DNA from: Nereocystis luetkeana
Taxonomy: Eukaryota; Sar; Phaeophyceae; Laminariales; Laminariaceae
NCBI GenBank assembly: GCA_031213475.1
Contig: JARUPZ010000013.1
Coordinates: forward strand, 7,835,338-7,899,337
Direction of reading: 5' to 3'
Length of the DNA stretch: 64,000 nt
Each line of letters opens with the position of its first letter. The stretch's first letter is position 1. Shown here one piece after another: positions 34,076 through 46,000 of the stretch. The notes beneath the pieces were generated by a model. That model made no database searches. It was not told where the DNA came from and worked only from the letters and a program-made list of their open reading frames with translations. Made by a program: the position numbers and the translations under genes.

Positions 34076-37000
34076 ATTGTTGTTGTTGTCGTCGTTGCTG
34101 TGTTCCCGCAACGCGAGAACACGACTTGGTGGCGCAGCCCATTGCTGCTGCTGCTACGGCTGCTCCTCCTTTTCCTGCTGCTATAACCCCGCGCGCCTAT
34201 CGTCCCTGATGCTGAATTTGTTGTGTACGCAGGCAGGCGTCGTTCGCGTTGTTGCTGTCGTACGCAGCTTTGAGTCAGTGTCTGCCGCCGCTGCTGCTGC
34301 AGCTGTTGTCTATGTTGTGTTTGTTGGTGTGGTTTTTGCTGTTCCCGCATGACATTGTTGTCGACCTTCAGCACTAAATACAAGACACAAATACATACCG
34401 TACCAGGTACTACAGTAATTTCGAGATTTTTGTTTTGCACACTACAGCAGTACGCATAAACATAAAAAAATGGCTATTTTGTTTTTTTTAATACGAGCTC
34501 ACACCGAGACAGGGGTATATATAGTACGCGTACTGCCATTTGTATATGCGCTGCTGCTGCCGTTACTTTTGTTTTGCAAACTATAACCAACTTATTTTCC
34601 CGAACAGTTGCCGTTGTTGTTTACAGCCTGCGTTTCTTTCCACACCGAGACAGTTGTCTACCGCCGCTGCTACTGTTGTTGTTCCGATACGATAACAGAC
34701 AGGCGGTGAGTACAGTAACACGTTTCCATGTTTTATGCTACTGCCGCCTCTGCCGTCGCCGTCTCTGCCGCGAAAAAAGACGTAAGGGTTTGCCAAAATC
34801 ATTCATCGCATCCCATTCCTATTTACGTTTCGTGCTTTCTGCCTCTACAGCGCACGCCAACGCGTATTTTCGAAACTGTTTTTAAAGGTGTTTTTGCCAA
34901 AATCAGGTATACCTGGCCACTTTTCGGCCAAAATCAGCTACATTCTGAAAACAAGTACAAAACACATCCCAGGAGCCCTGCTATTGTCCAGGCTGACACC
35001 GGAACTGATTTTGGCTCGAAAAGGCCAAGTTATACCTGATTTTATCTACTCTCTCTAGCTTTCAACTGATTTTGGCCAACTTTGAACCAATCAGAGGGGC
35101 CACATACGTACACTGTTGTTTCTCTCTGTATGCGTCTGCCCTCCCTCGGTTGAAATTATATTGATTTACGCAACGTATAAACTCTGTACTCGCACGTACA
35201 CGTTGTACGTCTAAGTACGTACCTGGTATTTGCATAAATATGCATACATGAGTATGCTGGTTTCACTTTTTTTCTTAATTGGGGTGTGCGACGTGCTTCA
35301 GTTATTGAATAGTTGTTGTGTCCTACTGACTGTCGTTGCTGTGTTGTTTTCTATGGCCATAGCAGTCCATACCATGGTCTCTATCTGCACCACCCCGCGT
35401 CGAGTTTGTCTCAGGTGTGGTACGGCAAGATAGTTTCGTGCCGAGCGGGCAGTTCCGCGAAGACGGTCAAGAAGATTTAAGTTGTCAACGGTGGGGGGGC
35501 GCCAGAGTAAGTACTCTTCTTGGCGCCCCCGCCGTCGCAGATCAAACGAAGCCTATTAACAGTGACTCTCTGCAGGTCCAAGAGAAGCCCGTGGTGTCTA
35601 CACTCTAAAGAAAACTAAACGACTTAGATTTTGGAGGCCATATATGGCACGCTTCTTTTTTTACCCGACTCTCATGGACAGAACACCGCTCGTGACGCGC
35701 GTTTTTTACTTGGTTTTAGTATACACCTGATTTTGGCTCGAACGGATCGGATATAACTGATTTTGGCATTTGCCCTTTGTAAAGTCTTCGTCAACTAAAC
35801 TCATACCAGGTACCTGGTACCAGGTACCAACTAACATATTTGTATTCAACACGTCTTACATGTCTCCTTTGTGCTGTCGGTTTGTTGTCTATAATCTATG
35901 TTTGCAGGTCCGTAAGGATTGTGTCTACTGCAAAGGAATTATCAAGGACAACGGCATCTTGATCGGCCAGTGCAAGCCCCCCCTGCACTTCTCGGGCTCC
36001 AAGCGCTTCAGGAAGCTCTTCATCGCCCACGACGTGCAAGTTCAGGGCGAACGCCACGCGAAGTTCGGCGAGTAGGCTCGGCTGGATCTGGAGAAAAACA
36101 CCGCCAAGCGGGAAGGCTGTGTCGGTCCATCTCCTCGGTTCGGGCTCGGAATAGATCTTCGTACTTTTATGAGTCTGTTCTCGTGTCGATCATGATCGGC
36201 CGGTAGAGCCTCATACACACTTGATCTGCCTGTGGTCTGCGCCTGGGGTCTGAATATAGAGGTGTTCGCGGGCGTTTCGTTGCAGCGTGCGCCTGCGTCT
36301 ATAATATTTCAATACTTTCAGCAAACATCCGTTGTGCGTGTAGTTGCAAGTCTGCCAGCTGGTACTTTGAGTTCAAGCGTGGGGAGCGGACTGGTTCATT
36401 ATTTTTCGGTGGGGGTTTCTTCAACTAAGAAGAGTGCCAGGTTTTGCATCGCTTTCATCACGCTAGTGCCTTGGCGAGTGCCAAGGTTTAACTGACTTTT
36501 TTTCATCCTCTTTGGGTGCTGTGGACAACGAAAGATCCTGTTTATTTCAATCTACCTTGAACTTGGGTGTTTGCCAGGGTGTTGATTCCGCTGATATTAT
36601 CGACATTCGCGTTTGCGAGGGAATTTTTGCTACTACTTCCTCCCGTCGCTTCGACTTTTTTGCGTTTCACGCCGGCCCCGGGCCCTCTGCTACGCTGAAG
36701 ACGTTTTTCTTGAGGACTTCCTGTCGTAGTTGGTTTGGGCGTCCGCCAAAGGTTTCGTTCGTTGTCGAATCGTTAGGTGTCGCAGGACATGTGTCTACTG
36801 GCGCTACGATTCGTCGAGCAAGTGCTTACCGTCGAAGTTGGATAGCACGCTCATGTCGCCTTCATATATACATCATAACAGCTGTAATACATACTACCTG
36901 CTTTTTCGGTCTTTAGAACTGCTCTCTTGCGTCACCCTCATCTGCATGTAACACTAGTATTTTTCTTTTACTGATACATACTTGGTTGTTAACAGGTACA

Positions 37001-40000
37001 TTTGAGCTATTGCCCCAACTGCAGCACATACAACTGCAATTGGTGGAATAGTTCAAACCAACCCACCAAATACCTATTTCGGCAAGGGTTTTCTTACACG
37101 CTACGCTCATGCCACTCCGAAGGGAAAACTTGTATATTAGTACTGGTGTGAAATCTCTGTTGATTATAAAGTACTACCTGCTAGATATCAGGCAAATCGG
37201 AAAAATGGGAACGAAGCCTAAGATAACTCAGTCAGCGCTGACTGAGTAGCTCAGTGATCTATCTTTTATTAACGAAAAAAAGAAGTACCGTTGGGCTCGA
37301 TACGGCCTCCCGCCGATAACATCCTCCGGTGTTGATCAAGCCCCTAATCAGCGCCTGGTTTTCCTTCCTAAAGCCCCCGTCCCTAGTCGTGTTATTTTAC
37401 TCATCAAGTGGTTCACTCCACTTTCGACTCTCCGGTCGAGCGTTCTATCGTGGTTCTCTCCACCTAATTAATTTCTATTTTTCTTTCCCACGGCAGAAGA
37501 AGCGAAAATACGACGTCTGGCGGAGCTCGAACATCGGACGTTTTGTCCGTTTATAAAGGATAGACCACTGAGCTACTCAGTCAGCGCTGACTGAGTGGTC
37601 TAGGAGGTAGTTAGTGCAATACAATTCCCAAGGGTGAGTCCGGGGTTCAAATCTCACCGAATTCGTAATTTGTTCTTTCCGAGCGTGCGCGCTGGAGACA
37701 ATACGAATGGTTATGATAGTGTTCCTCTAGACACCAGTAGCGTTTGGCGAAGGGAGGGCCCCGGAAATATCTGTTACTAAGTCGACGAGATTCCACGAAC
37801 TCTAAAACATATACCAGGTATCTTGTTGACTGTATAGAACTACCTGCTAGACCACTCAGTCAGCGCTGACTGAGTTGCTCAGTGGTCTATCCTTTATAAA
37901 CGAACAATCTCGATATGTTTTGCTCATGAATCTGGATTCATTACGAGCACTAGTAAGTGCTGGCTCTTATCCACGCTTAACCTAGGATATGCATCACACA
38001 CACCATAAAGGCGACCAGCTACCACCGTAAAACCTACCGACGAAAGTTTGACCCCTAGGGAGGGCGGGCGGGTTCTTCTCCCAACTCGCCGACCTCCTTT
38101 GTACCCTGTGCCAGACCTCTGCTTCCATGCCCAAATGCGTCGCTTCGCCACTTCGTTCTTATTTTGGTCGAAGGCCTCGTAAGGATTTGACAAAGCAACC
38201 CCGTTCACCCGAGATCCGCCCCCTCCCCCCCCCATCAGTTGAGCCCCCACTCCAGATCACGGTTGCTGACGTTGCAAAGCGTCCACTAGGTCAGCCAACC
38301 CTTGGGTCATTAGAAGAACAACCGAGAGCTGCTCGGTTATCGTAGTTAAGCGGAGGGGACTTTCCTGGGTCTGATTTACCACAGGTATCGGCTCCCCAAC
38401 GCCCTCACCGGCGAAACCAACCTGCTGGCCCTGAATTCCGCCTTGAATTGTCCCTACTTCCCAGCCAAAAGCAGCGTACGCCCCACCCCTCTCACCCCCC
38501 CCCCTCTCAATCCCCAGCGAGCGCCACGTTCGCATCAGCAGCAGCTGCAACAAGAGCAGCAGCATTCTCCGCTTCCGCAACAACAACTGGTTCAGCTGCG
38601 GCAGAGCATCCAGCATCCTCACAGCAACGGCTGCCATCTCACTACAGTAGCTTTCCCGCGGCCGCCGCAGCCGCAACAGCAACAGCAACTGCTGCACCTC
38701 CACTAAAAACCGAATACCATAAACAACGCGTTCAGTTATCAACAATCATGTCATCGACCGTCAATCTACAGGGAAATCACTCGAATAGAATCACCCCCAA
38801 CGTAATTACCCCCATGGTACTCGTTCCAGTTGTTCTTTCGTTTTGTAGTGCTCACATAAATAATTGAGTATGTGGTCACGCGAAGGGGCTGGTGTTCTAG
38901 TCGTTCTCGTGGTGCATCAGCATTGCTTTGCCTTAGATTGCAGGGAGTTGCGCATAATAGCAGGCGTTTGTCAACTGGGGTAATATCCAGCTGCATCGAG
39001 AAGCGTATTATTTAATGTCGTCGTGTTTGCACACCGACGCGCTCCTCGATCTGCTTGATCTCGTTCTAACATATGCATTTACAAGGAGTCTCTCCAACAC
39101 CGACGTGCCTTCCATGGGAAGGCACCCAGCTTGTATGCCCGTCAATACCGTGGAATGAGGAAACCACTAGCGTGCTGGTCTGCTGGTATCATCCGGTGGG
39201 ACAGATCTAGGAAGTGGGGTCGCGCTCGGAAGGATTGTCCGAGGTGCATGATGGAGTTGCTCAGCAGATGGCTGAACCCCAGAATTCGCCGATACGCACG
39301 GTCGACGAGCTCACGAAGCAGGCTGCAGCTCAATAGCCCCAGCTGGTTGATCAGTCTACCGCGATGGACTCAATCTACGGGACGGCGCAGGCCACGAAGC
39401 TGGCGGCGATCCAAGTGATAAGCGAAGATCCCCGCATCAGGGGGCATCGGTCGAGTCTGCTTCCGCCTAATGAGCAATCAGGTGCATATCCAGTATTGGT
39501 CTGTCGACCAAATGTGCCAATGTTTCTCTGAGAATCACGGCACCCTATGTGGCGGAAGTATTGTTTGTCGCATCTCTCCATGTTAGGTTGAGAAGAAGCT
39601 ATTTGGCCGCAAACCGGCGGGATCCTCGTTCGTGAATATACAGCCATGACCAGCGAGCCGCGGCAAAATTCCACCCTCGAGATAGACGATGCGACGCGCG
39701 CTTGGGATGTTTTTGTCGAAGGCATCGTTGTCGCTCCTCTGGCCAATACGAGCCTCCAGGCGGGGTCGCCGAGTGGCGGCTAAAATGTTGTCGAGGATTG
39801 GTATAAGACAAGATGGGCAGCCCAACAAGACTTTTGGTTCGTAACGTTTTTGAGGACCTCCACACGAGAAAGGGAAACGCGTCTTCAGTAAGCGTGGTGT
39901 CGTTGACGATTCTGGAAATATTCTGGCGTGTCTCGATGTCCTAATAACCGATCTTTTGCTCCGCCGTCGTATGGTAAGGCGCCTAACTGACGACTTCGAC

Positions 40001-43000
40001 ACAGAATGCCGTGCCCTGCTCAAGCTTCGCGACCTCTCTCACCACGAGACCGAGGAAATCCTTCGGGACCGCTTGGCCGAAATTTAATCCGCAAAGCCAG
40101 CGAGGCGTCGGAATGCCTTGTTCGCCGGCGCTCATGGTCGCGCCAAGGTGCTGGAGGAAATGGCGGCGGCCGCCGAGGTAATCGTAATAGGGGTGGTCGT
40201 GATGGTGTCCGCAGAGGCAGGGGCACCCAAGAACGGGCATCTGCATCGGGGGCAGGCGCTCAACACTGGGAAAGGGTTTGCTCCCTACATCGCCGGCGTA
40301 AGGGGATTTATTTAAGTTGTAACTAACCCGGACACCTACTCACCGAGTGCACGGCCACTATCACCTTAAATTCCAACAGTACTGTTGGACAGAGCAATGC
40401 TGCCATCATCGCACCGCCATCTCCACTGCCGGGCTTTGTTGGCCCACCTACCTCTACGTCGACAGCGGTGCAGACACACTCGTCCTCTCCCTTCGGTGGA
40501 CACCGGTATCCCCATCATTGTATAGCTTGTTTGGTGCCGGCTGGTAGATACGGATTAACGGGGCAATCCTTTTGTTTTACATTCACAAGGGGAGCGAAGT
40601 ATGGATCAGCGACAGCGGTAGTATCATGCACACGATTTCTGGTTGTGCTGGCATGAATTACTGTGTTACCCCTCCCCAGTACATCACCAATCACCACCAG
40701 GTGTTCGTGGGTGGCCTTGCGATGTTGCCCAGTGCTTGTTACGGGAAACTATTTAGGATTCTCCATTGTGTTGAAGACGTGGAGGTCGCGTTCAACTACG
40801 TGGCGTACGTTCCAACCCGACCCTACAGGGGGACCACTACAGTACCGTTCGCCTTCCATACGTGCGACTACCCGTTGCCCTTGCGATAGCATCGCCCACA
40901 TCAGCGGGATTCGAATTCATGTTCTTTTTTAGAAATGCCGTTTCCCCTGTCTTCTCTCTTCTCCCACTACCACGATCATGTTTATACGGCGGTGGCAGCT
41001 CCCATCAGGCGAAACATCTTGTGGAAAACGCTGATTGCCGCACAGAATATCCTATACCAGGTATCAGAGAAGACCGATGATTGTTCCGCACGAAACAACT
41101 AGACGCCATGATCTCGAGCAGGTCAAGTAAGCGCTTGATCAACATTGTATATTTGCAAATCTCGATCCTCTACCGTCTGTTTTTCATTATGCTGCCGATG
41201 TCTTCCACTTCGCCAAGTCGTTCATCTACTGTAGTACGTACCGTTCCCAAACAAACCGAGCCCGAGCGTTTACACCAGTCGCACAGCCCCATCCTTATCT
41301 CCTCGCTTGTTGCCCCCTGTTCCTGCGAGGTCCGCGGGTGTACAGTACGGATTCCGTATGGTACTACTGGCAGTAATTGCAGTAGGGGGAAGATGATCAG
41401 TTGCCCCTGTAGTAGCGGTAGTAGCAGCGGTAGTAGGAGTAGTAGAAGTAGTAGCAGCACGAATTTCGTCACTAAAATGTAGGTATGCATTCTACTTGTC
41501 ATACGGTTCAAGCAGAGCTTGGATCTGTACGAGTATAGGCCGCGACCGACACTATCGACCTGCTTTCCAGCGCTACTGAGGCGGGCTGGGATTGGCGTTC
41601 TCAAGACATCGCGAAAATAAATCGGCATACGAATGGATTTAACGCCAACTCAGCCTTCCCCCAGTATTTTCGTTTTCCTCAATTCACTGTTCCCTTCCGT
41701 CTCATGATAAGCAAGAGCCCGTCGGTATCGGCCGGGATGCTGCAAGCAAGGAACCCCACTCGCCCACTAGGCAGGAGGGGGGGGGGGGGGGGGGGGGCAG
41801 TTGGGGATGGTCTCTAATATCAAGTGACCCAACGTTAGGAAGAAAAAACAAGTAAACAAGGGAGAATATATGAATGGTAATGTGATCACGGAGTTCTGGT
41901 TGTGGTATCACCTCTTCCCTGTTGTGGTCTTCGGGTTGGTAGCGCACCCTAGGTTTTTTTTTCTGTCTGAGCGTTTTTATGTGAGGTGTCGTCGAAAAAA
42001 GACTGGTCCGGACACACTCGTTCTGCCCGTGGCGCAAAGCCTGGCCGAACCACCTCCCTTCCTTACCTCTTTCCGGTTGCGGGGTATTCGAACAGTTGCA
42101 AAAGGTCACAAGTCGCGCTCTCTATTACTTCCCACCGTTCCGGACGCAAACAGGTTTCTACGCCGGCTATCTAGGTAGTGCTTACATGCTCGGACGATTC
42201 GCGGGCGGCTACGCTTTGGGGCGCATTGCTGACCGCGTTGGCAGAAAACCAGTCATGGTTAGCGGGCTGATCTCTATCGCGACATTCTCCCTCACCTTTG
42301 GGCTCTCGTCTTCTTTCTCGTTTGCCATTGGGTCGAGGTGCGAACAACAAGGGGTCTCAACCGGCCGCTTGCTCCCGGAGGAACGTGTAACTGGTGGTGG
42401 TTGTCGTCGATCGTCAATGGAATTCGATGGAAATATCGATGCCGACAAACAAGAAACCAAATCAATACAATACTCGTATCAGCCGCGGCACATAAATATA
42501 TGTTCCGGCGGATACCAGGGGACGAAGAGAAATACGTGTTTGATGCGGTACGTTATGTTTCGGCATTTCGTGGTACCCTACATAAGATGCGATGTCCAGC
42601 TTTAAGCTCGATAATGCCAGCGGTCTGGGGGTCTCTTTGCCAGACATGATTTCTCGCTCCTCGAACCTTTTTTCTCGGCCTCATAATATGCCCCCAACGT
42701 GCAGGCTAATCCTCGGACTGACGAACGGAATCACGCCCGCCCTTCGAACAACGCTCAGAGAGGTTTGCGGCGAAGAGCATGTACTACGCGGCATGATCTA
42801 CCTAAGCGGTGAGGGTATCAAGGCATGAAGATTTGGTGTTATGGCGAGAGATGAGAGTCTGTGTATGTCACATTGCGGTGCTCTATCGCTTCATGACTTC
42901 GCGCCTTGCTGCCAAGGCCTTGCCTAGGCGGAGAGGGAACGGGTCTGGAGCTCCAAGCCATATGCTTGTGCCACGGGCTACCAGTAGAGATGCACACGAG

Positions 43001-46000
43001 ACGCTGTTTTTCTGGGCTATGTATTTCTGTCTGACCGGGCTCATTAACCTGTTCAGTCCCGTTGTGGGCACGAAACACTTGGAATCAGAGGCATATTAGG
43101 TGCTACCTGGTATCAGTCCCGTTGTGGGCACGAAACACTTGAAATCAGAGGCATATTGAGTGCTACCTGGTATGTGTTGTGCAGTACCAAAAGGGATATA
43201 ACCCAATATCGGTGGAATAGGTTTCGTGTTTGTACAATATTCCTCGTGGTACATCCATTATAGAGAAGGCCTTAAGATTGGCTATAATACTCGGGTACCA
43301 CGTTTAGCTGGTCTCGACAATTGTGTCGCGGGTAAGGTACATCACAGGTCCTCGAGGGAGGAAGGAGCCTCAGAAATGTTGGGTGCTACCCCTACCAAAG
43401 CATGCGTCATGATTGGCACCGTTCCATTGCAGAGGCGTGTTTGTGAGCGGGTGTGTGGGTACTATGGTGTGTATCGTTGAGGAACGTTTGCAGGATGGAC
43501 AAGTTTGTCGAATACACGCTTCAGTAAGGCTATTTAATCCTACGGCCTTCCTGCCTTGGCCGACAAGACGCATGTGCACAGCGTGCGATTCCGTTCGGAG
43601 AAATCAACCAAACGTTTTCCTGTGCCGTGGTTGTTTCGCTGTGGCTGGGGTTGGGCAGGCTCAAAAGCGTTCTGTCTCGTGCTAGGCACCGGCATCGGGG
43701 GCCTCCTTGCGCAGCCGGCTGTCAACTACCCGAGCCTGTTTTCTGGCGATGGGATCCTCGGCTGGTAAGTGACAATCGTCTGCCCATTCCAGTCCGTTCG
43801 GGTGCTGTGGTGTTGTTGACTTAAAGTTCAAGTTCGCTAATGTCTGGCCGTTGTCGAAACACTTGGCAGAATTTTTGCGCTCGCTGGGTGACTATTTAGG
43901 TCAAAGGTGCTGGAGCTACACCGAGAAAATATCGCACATGTTGCACAAGCAAGGCAGCTAAACTGCACGGATTGCTTTTGAACAAAAAACGTACACCGTA
44001 ACCAGACCAACCAGGGTGGAACGCGTACGACGATATTTCATAGGGGCGGCACGTCTGGCGAAAATCCGTACCGCCGGCTGGCCGGGTTCCTCAACCAAGT
44101 ATCGTTGAAATACCCTTTGGTGCCTTTGCCGTATTTTTCGTGATCTGGCCAGGGCTTAGGAGGGTTCGTCGGGTTGTGCAATGTTTTCGGTTTTTGCTTT
44201 CATCGATACCTGGCACCTTGTACCAGCTTGTTGGTTGAGGTATGGAGCTCCTCAGGTGAGCGGCACGTGGACTGCCACCCGTACAAGGCAACCACGCGTC
44301 GCGAGCGTCGCCTGGTATTTTGTTTGATAATCCCCCCGAGTCAAACCGGCCGGATCGCGAGAACGTACGTACGTGTATCGGTCGGTGGGCGTCCTCACCA
44401 CACACGGTCGTATTCTACGTCCCTACCAAGGCTTCGATCGAGATGTTTCGGGCCCCGGGGAGGCAGGACGATCGTTGCTCGTTTGTGTTTCGGTCGTTTA
44501 TTGTTTGTTATTTTTGTCGGCTCGCACCCGCTGACATTTCTGTAAACCAAAAAAACGATTGTTGAATTTACTTGAACCCCCAGCCTGGCGACGACGTCGT
44601 ATACGAATGTATCTGTGATACCGCTTGAGCTGTATGTGTACATCCCAAGATACCATAGGGTACCGTATCGCGCTTCTTGTCCTACATATCAAGCACTGGT
44701 GGGGACCTCCTCAACTCAGGAACTAACCCAATACCAGCGTTGTTTGGGTTTTTATACAATACTTGTAGACATGAATGTCTAGGCCATGGGGATTGCGCAT
44801 CGGGTTAAGGGTACAAGTTACCTTTTACATGTATTCGATAAAGCTGGGAACTGGCAGACTCAGTCCGTGGCGGTTATAGTGTCGTGAAAACCTATCAGTA
44901 TGCCGCACTGCAGCAGTGCATGCTGTCTCTTCTCTCTCCTCTCTCCTCCCGAAAAGTGATTAGCTGGCCTCCGTACTAGAAGAAAGCGTGTTTCTTGGCC
45001 GTACGGACGATAAAAACACAGGCGAATATACTATTCAGGTCGATCAATAGATTACAACCGCCCTTAACATCATCTGCCATTGCATACTGTGAAAGCAACC
45101 AGCCTTGGTATTTATGTGATACCTAGAGCCCCGGAGGGGAGGAGGTCTTGGAAGAATTGAAGATCTTACCGCAGCATGTGTCAAAAGGTCCACTCATTCG
45201 TTAAGCCAGGGGGCACAGTCAGAAGCGAGGTTCTAGACTTTGACGAAAAATGTTTGGTTTCCCTTGTTCCCAGGTTCCTTTTATTAGGACGAGGAGCTCT
45301 TTGCCGTGCTTAAGGAACAGTGTGAGCGTCCCACAGAGGACGCATTATGAACAACAAACCACACAAGGTGGAAGCAATAGTGGTATAGGCGCTGGAGTTC
45401 CTCATTTGTTTGGTGAGGAAGCAGGATCAGCCAAAAACAAATCCGGTACAAAAATCCCCCCTCCGCTTCAGCAAGGATGGCTTATTGTTCTTTTCTCGTG
45501 AATTTCCGTCTTCTTTCCAGGAATGCTTTTTCCGGTGATCAACGTCGAAGCTAGGTAGGTACTCACCACGCTTGCACGTTGTACGACGGCAAAATAAACA
45601 ACAGTATCTATAGCAGTCAAGAGTATGCCTTACAACCCTTCCTCGCCGCTTCTCTCGGGGTGTATTTAATGCCCCCGCGTCCAGGTACCCGTTTCTGCTC
45701 CCCAACTTGGTGGGGTCGATCGCAGCGGTCATTTTGCTGCCGCTTGTGATCTTGAATATTCCAGAGACGAAGGAGTTCCCGAAACATGGCGCAGCGGGGG
45801 AACTGAGCAGGTAGGAGGCCAATGCCATGTTTCGATGTCACTGCCGGCCACATAATAATCCGTGTGATCAGAGTGCAGGGGCCATCCCATGCGTGTCGCT
45901 GTATTTAGCTGGTGATGTACCATTGACAACGCTTTTTACGCGGTGTTCCCTGGTATGAAGGGCTTTCTCACCTGCATGGTTTGAGACATACCCCTAAAGA

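Larger units (their letters stand above)
20429..42153 (+). other. Intron 1 of the MFS transporter, about 21.7 kb
   Basis: Starts GTGAAA, ends CGCAAACAG. It holds LINE fragments and a LINE with reverse transcriptase, SINE S2, elements A, H and B, triplet repeats and a decayed Copia fragment; most of the readable coding remnants here are transposon-derived. The 20500-21100 part shows no gene or repeat I recognise. Confidence 0.75.

Noticed and set aside
33641..34440. Poly-Val/Leu/Cys/Asn/Thr frames of 100-180 codons
   Set aside because: All frames on both strands stay open because of the triplet repeat; composition only.
36512..36916. 134-codon plus-strand frame as a host exon
   Set aside because: No domain, no partner exon and no phase support; may be chance in GC-moderate intron DNA.
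37520..37670. Functional tRNA genes
   Set aside because: A/B boxes are present but the acceptor stems do not pair and the heads share a palindrome; pseudo-tRNA/SINE heads fit better.
37924..38745. Minus-strand frames of 108 and 162 codons, or plus-strand Gln-rich frame
   Set aside because: Opposite strands are open over the same CAG/CTG-rich DNA and neither shows a domain; could be remnants of a Gag, but not supportable.
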